Of a stretch of DNA of 64,000 bases, positions 61,765 to 64,000 are shown piece by piece. This DNA comes from Dactylosporangium sucinum (GTDB taxonomy: Bacteria > Actinomycetota > Actinomycetes > Mycobacteriales > Micromonosporaceae): the NCBI RefSeq assembly GCF_014647515.1, contig NZ_BMPI01000042.1:37378-101377 (forward strand), written 5' to 3'. The position numbers and the translations under genes were made by a program. The number at the start of each line of letters is the position of its first letter. Position 1 is the first letter of the stretch. Below the pieces are notes generated by a model. It did no database searches, had not been told where the DNA came from, and worked only from the letters and a program-made list of their open reading frames with translations.

Positions 61765-62830
61765 CGGCACGCTGCGCCGGCTCCTGGACGAGCCGGCCGG
61801 TGTCGCCGACGCCGACCGCGAGCACGTCGCCGGCTGCCCGGCGTGCGTGGCCGGGCTGGCCGCCGCGCGGGAGGACGCGGCGCTGGTCGGGGCCGCGCTG
61901 CACCTGGCCGCCGAGCCGGACGTCGACGCGGGCTGGGGCCGGTTATCCGGCACCCTCACCGCCGGCGCGCCCCGTCCGGCGGCCGCCCGGGCGCCCCGCT
62001 GGCGGGCCGCGCTGCGCAGCCCGGTGATCGCCGGGGCCGCCGTCGCCGCCCTGCTCGCCGGGGCCGGCGCCGCGGCCGCCGCCGACTGGCTGCCGATCTT
62101 CCGCACCGAGCGGGTCGCACCGGTCACCATCAGCGACGCCGACCTGGTCCGGATGCCCGACCTGTCGGCCTACGGCACGATCGAGATCAACGAGAAGCCC
62201 AACCTGCGCATGGTGACCGACGCCGCCGCCGCGCGCAGCGCCACCGGCCTGTCGGTGCCGCGCGTCGACAAGCTGCCGCGCGGGGTGCAGGGCCCCCCGC
62301 GGTATCGCGTCGGCGACCGCATGACCGCGACGTTCACGTTCTCGGCCCAGAAGGCCGCCGAGACGGCCGCGGCCGCCGGCGCCACGCTGCCCCCGCCGCC
62401 GCCCGGACTCGACGGCAGCCAGTTCAAGCTGAGCGCCGGCCCGGGGCTCGCCGCCGTCTGGACCTCGTCCACCGGGGCACCGGCACTGATCGTGGCCCGC
62501 GCCGTCGCCCCCGCCGCATATTCGTCCGGCGTGCCGTTCGACACGGCCCGTGACTACCTGCTGTCGCTGCCCGGCCTGCCCGAGGACGTCGCGGCCCAGC
62601 TGCGCGGGTTCTCCAGTGACGGCACGACGCTGCCGCTCGTCGTCAAGGGCGGCCACCAGACGAGCTCCGCAACCGACGTCGGCGGGGTCCCGGGCACGAT
62701 CCTGACCTCGCGCGACGGCGTCATGTCCGCGGTGTTCTGGGCGAGCGACGGCGTGGTGTCCGCGGTCGCCGGCTCGCTGAGCCCCGGCGAGGTGCTCGCG
62801 GTCGCCCGCGGGCTGCGGTGGGAGCGATGA
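61748..62830 (+). CDS. Anti-sigma factor with zinc-binding motif and one membrane helix
   Basis: The 360-residue protein has an N-terminal HVAGCPACVAGL (His-x3-Cys-x2-Cys, ZAS-like) that would bind the sigma factor, a helix VIAGAAVAALLAGAGAAAAA near residue 95, and a 240-residue extracytoplasmic domain (TISDADLVRMPDLSAYGTIE...PGTILTSRDGVMSAVFWASD) that is probably the sensor. It overlaps the sigma gene by 17 bases and the ABC ATPase gene by four. Confidence 0.85.
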   Translation: MRHPSDGTLRRLLDEPAGVADADREHVAGCPACVAGLAAAREDAALVGAALHLAAEPDVDAGWGRLSGTLTAGAPRPAAARAPRWRAALRSPVIAGAAVAALLAGAGAAAAADWLPIFRTERVAPVTISDADLVRMPDLSAYGTIEINEKPNLRMVTDAAAARSATGLSVPRVDKLPRGVQGPPRYRVGDRMTATFTFSAQKAAETAAAAGATLPPPPPGLDGSQFKLSAGPGLAAVWTSSTGAPALIVARAVAPAAYSSGVPFDTARDYLLSLPGLPEDVAAQLRGFSSDGTTLPLVVKGGHQTSSATDVGGVPGTILTSRDGVMSAVFWASDGVVSAVAGSLSPGEVLAVARGLRWER

Positions 62831-63789
62831 GCGGCCCGGCGCCGGCCGGCACCGCCGGCGAGCTGCTCGCCGACCTGCCCGCCTCACCGGCGGTATGGTG
62901 CTCGGGGCTGCGCAAGCGGTATCGGCGCCGCACCGCGGTCGACGGGGTCTCCTTCACCGTCGGGCGTGGCGAGGTGGTGGGACTGCTCGGGCCGAACGGC
63001 GCCGGCAAGACCAGCGTCATCAAGATGCTGCTCGACCTGGTCCGGCCCGACGCCGGCGAGGTGCTCCTGCTGGGGCGGCCGGCCACCGACCCGCAGGCGC
63101 GGGCACGGGTGGGCTACCTGCCGGAGCTGTTCCGGTATCAGCCGTGGCTCACCGCCGCCGAGGTGCTGCGCCTGCACGTCCGGCTGTCGGGCGCCGCGGT
63201 GCCGGAGGCGGAGCGGCGCGAGAGCCTGGGCCTGGTCGGGCTGGCCGACCGGGCCGGCGACCGGGTCGGCGGGTTCTCCAAGGGCATGCAGCAGCGGCTC
63301 GGCCTGGCGGTCGCGCTCGCCGCCCGGCCCGAGCTGGTGGTCCTCGACGAGCCGACGAGCGCCCTCGACCCGGTCGGCCGGGCCGACGTCCGCGACCTGC
63401 TGCTGTCGCTGCGGGCGCGCGGGGTCGCGGTCCTGCTCAACTCGCACCTCATCGGCGAGGTCGAGCGGGTCTGCGACCGGGTCGTCATCCTCGACAAGGG
63501 GCGGGTCGTCGCGGCCGGCACCCTGGCCGAGCTGCTCGGCCAGCGCGAGCTGCGGCTGCGCCTCGACAACGTCGGGCCGCAGGCCGAGGCGCGGCTGGCC
63601 GCCGCCGGGCAACTCGACCACAGCGGCGACACCTTCACCGTCGCGCTGCCCGCCGACCCCGACCCGGCCACCGTCCCGGACCTGGTGGCCGACCTCGTCG
63701 GGCTCGGCGTCCGCGTCCACGCCGTCGAGCCGGGGCGGGTCAGCCTCGAGGAGCGGCTGCTGTCCATCCTGCGCGAGGAGCACGCATGA
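62827..63789 (+). CDS. ABC transporter ATP-binding protein
   Basis: The 320-residue ATPase has Walker A GPNGAGKTSVIK, the signature FSKGMQQRLGLAVALA, Walker B LVVLDEPTSALDP and an H-loop SHLIGEVERV. A C-terminal domain of about 90 residues is typical of drug or lipid exporters (CcmA-like). It follows the anti-sigma gene by ATGA overlap. The matching permease should start just after, where the window holds a repeat array. Confidence 0.93.
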   Translation: MSGPAPAGTAGELLADLPASPAVWCSGLRKRYRRRTAVDGVSFTVGRGEVVGLLGPNGAGKTSVIKMLLDLVRPDAGEVLLLGRPATDPQARARVGYLPELFRYQPWLTAAEVLRLHVRLSGAAVPEAERRESLGLVGLADRAGDRVGGFSKGMQQRLGLAVALAARPELVVLDEPTSALDPVGRADVRDLLLSLRARGVAVLLNSHLIGEVERVCDRVVILDKGRVVAAGTLAELLGQRELRLRLDNVGPQAEARLAAAGQLDHSGDTFTVALPADPDPATVPDLVADLVGLGVRVHAVEPGRVSLEERLLSILREEHA

Positions 63790-63935
63790 CCGATCCGAAG
63801 CGAAGCGGAGGCGGAATGAGCGGTCCGGAGCGGAGCGGAGGCGGCATGACCGGTTCCGGAGCGAAGCGGAGGAGGCCGGTCATCATGGGCTCAGTGTGGA
63901 AGGCATGCGGCCGGAGCGGAGCGGAGGCGGCATGA
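63786..63935 (+). CDS. Short frame across the repeat array (possible start of the ABC permease gene)
   Basis: The ATG at 63786 overlaps the ATPase stop. The frame reads MTDPKRSGGGMSGPERSGGG and then MTGSGAKRRRPVIMGS before a TGA at 63933. It is made entirely of the repeated sequence. An ABC permease is expected next; a true start may lie in one of the repeated GGAGGCGGCATGACC units or beyond the edge. Confidence 0.3.
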   Translation: MTDPKRSGGGMSGPERSGGGMTGSGAKRRRPVIMGSVWKACGRSGAEAA

Positions 63936-64000
63936 CCGGTTCCGGAGCGAAGCGGAGGAGGCCGGTCATCATGGGCTCAGTTTGGAAGGCATGCGGCCGG
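63825..64000 (+). repeat. Tandem 86-bp repeat, two copies plus start of a third
   Basis: Two 86-bp units (63825-63910, 63911-63996) differ at one base (TCAGTGTGGA versus TCAGTTTGGA), and a third begins at 63997. Each carries CCGGAGCGGAGCGGAGG, GGAGGCGGCATGACCGG, CCGGTCATCATGGGCTCA and GGAAGGCATGCGG. Internally ATGACCGG pairs with CCGGTCAT, a possible hairpin. Related partial units (CCGAAGCGAAGCGGAGGCGG) lie just before. The same element spans 49851-49937. Confidence 0.9.

Noticed and set aside
63825..64000. 86-bp tandem array as an insertion sequence or origin of replication
   Set aside because: No transposase, no target-site duplication and no DnaA-box-like sequence; the units are tied to gene starts instead.

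Overview
The window is very GC-rich (G or C at nearly every third codon position) with actinobacterial signals: GTG starts, leaderless-looking promoters, an IdeR/DmdR-type iron box, a c-di-AMP (ydaO-type) riboswitch ahead of an NlpC/P60 hydrolase, ECF sigma/anti-sigma and Hanks-kinase genes, and a CATGATCCATGGAG hairpin of a kind I associate with Micromonosporaceae. A Micromonospora/Actinoplanes/Dactylosporangium-like chromosome is the best guess; this is inference. There is no rRNA, tRNA, CRISPR array, prophage or transposase.

Layout. 1-10.7 kb: divergent TetR/metallo-hydrolase, GlxA-type regulator with a quinone reductase, a secreted protein, an NlpC/P60 hydrolase under its riboswitch, an MFS pump, an HPF-like protein, an SMI1-type protein, an acetyltransferase and an SDR. 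10.8-18.7 kb: a broken Hsp70-WD40 gene, asparagine synthetase, a lipid kinase, VOC/AraC and cupin genes, separated by many gene fragments. 18.8-27 kb: DUF1269, then a tightly coupled six-gene minus-strand operon (FAD protein, membrane protein, FHA/zinc-ribbon protein, kinase, CPA2 antiporter, membrane kinase). 27.5-31.4 kb: iron-siderophore ABC importer under an iron box. 31.6-38 kb: ankyrin protein, sugar kinase, CadD-like transporter, membrane protein, flavin monooxygenase, OsmC. 38.1-41.1 kb: metX-metY-CoA-binding operon. 41.2-47.7 kb: MFS fusion, yidD, MMPL, MgtC, enoyl-CoA hydratase, K+ channel. 47.8-51.7 kb: Hsp90-TPR pair. 51.8-64 kb: TPP decarboxylase, SMP-30, YndJ-like protein behind a two-operator promoter, PadR-monooxygenase, DHA2 MFS/TetR, ECF sigma/anti-sigma/ABC ATPase, and an 86-bp repeat array at the right edge.

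What stands out. (1) The six-gene kinase/FHA/antiporter operon looks like one phospho-signalling module controlling ion exchange and a flavoenzyme; I know of no described system of this composition. (2) At least ten loci between 0.9 and 43 kb are broken: single-base frameshifts in otherwise conserved genes, internal deletions, and scars where two divergent genes both lost their 5' ends. Either the lineage is losing DNA by small deletions or the assembly carries indel and collapse errors; raw reads would decide. (3) An ~86-bp element sits between the Hsp90 and TPR genes and again, in tandem, at the start of the gene after the ABC ATPase. (4) Several clean inverted-repeat operators can be paired with the gene they overlap.
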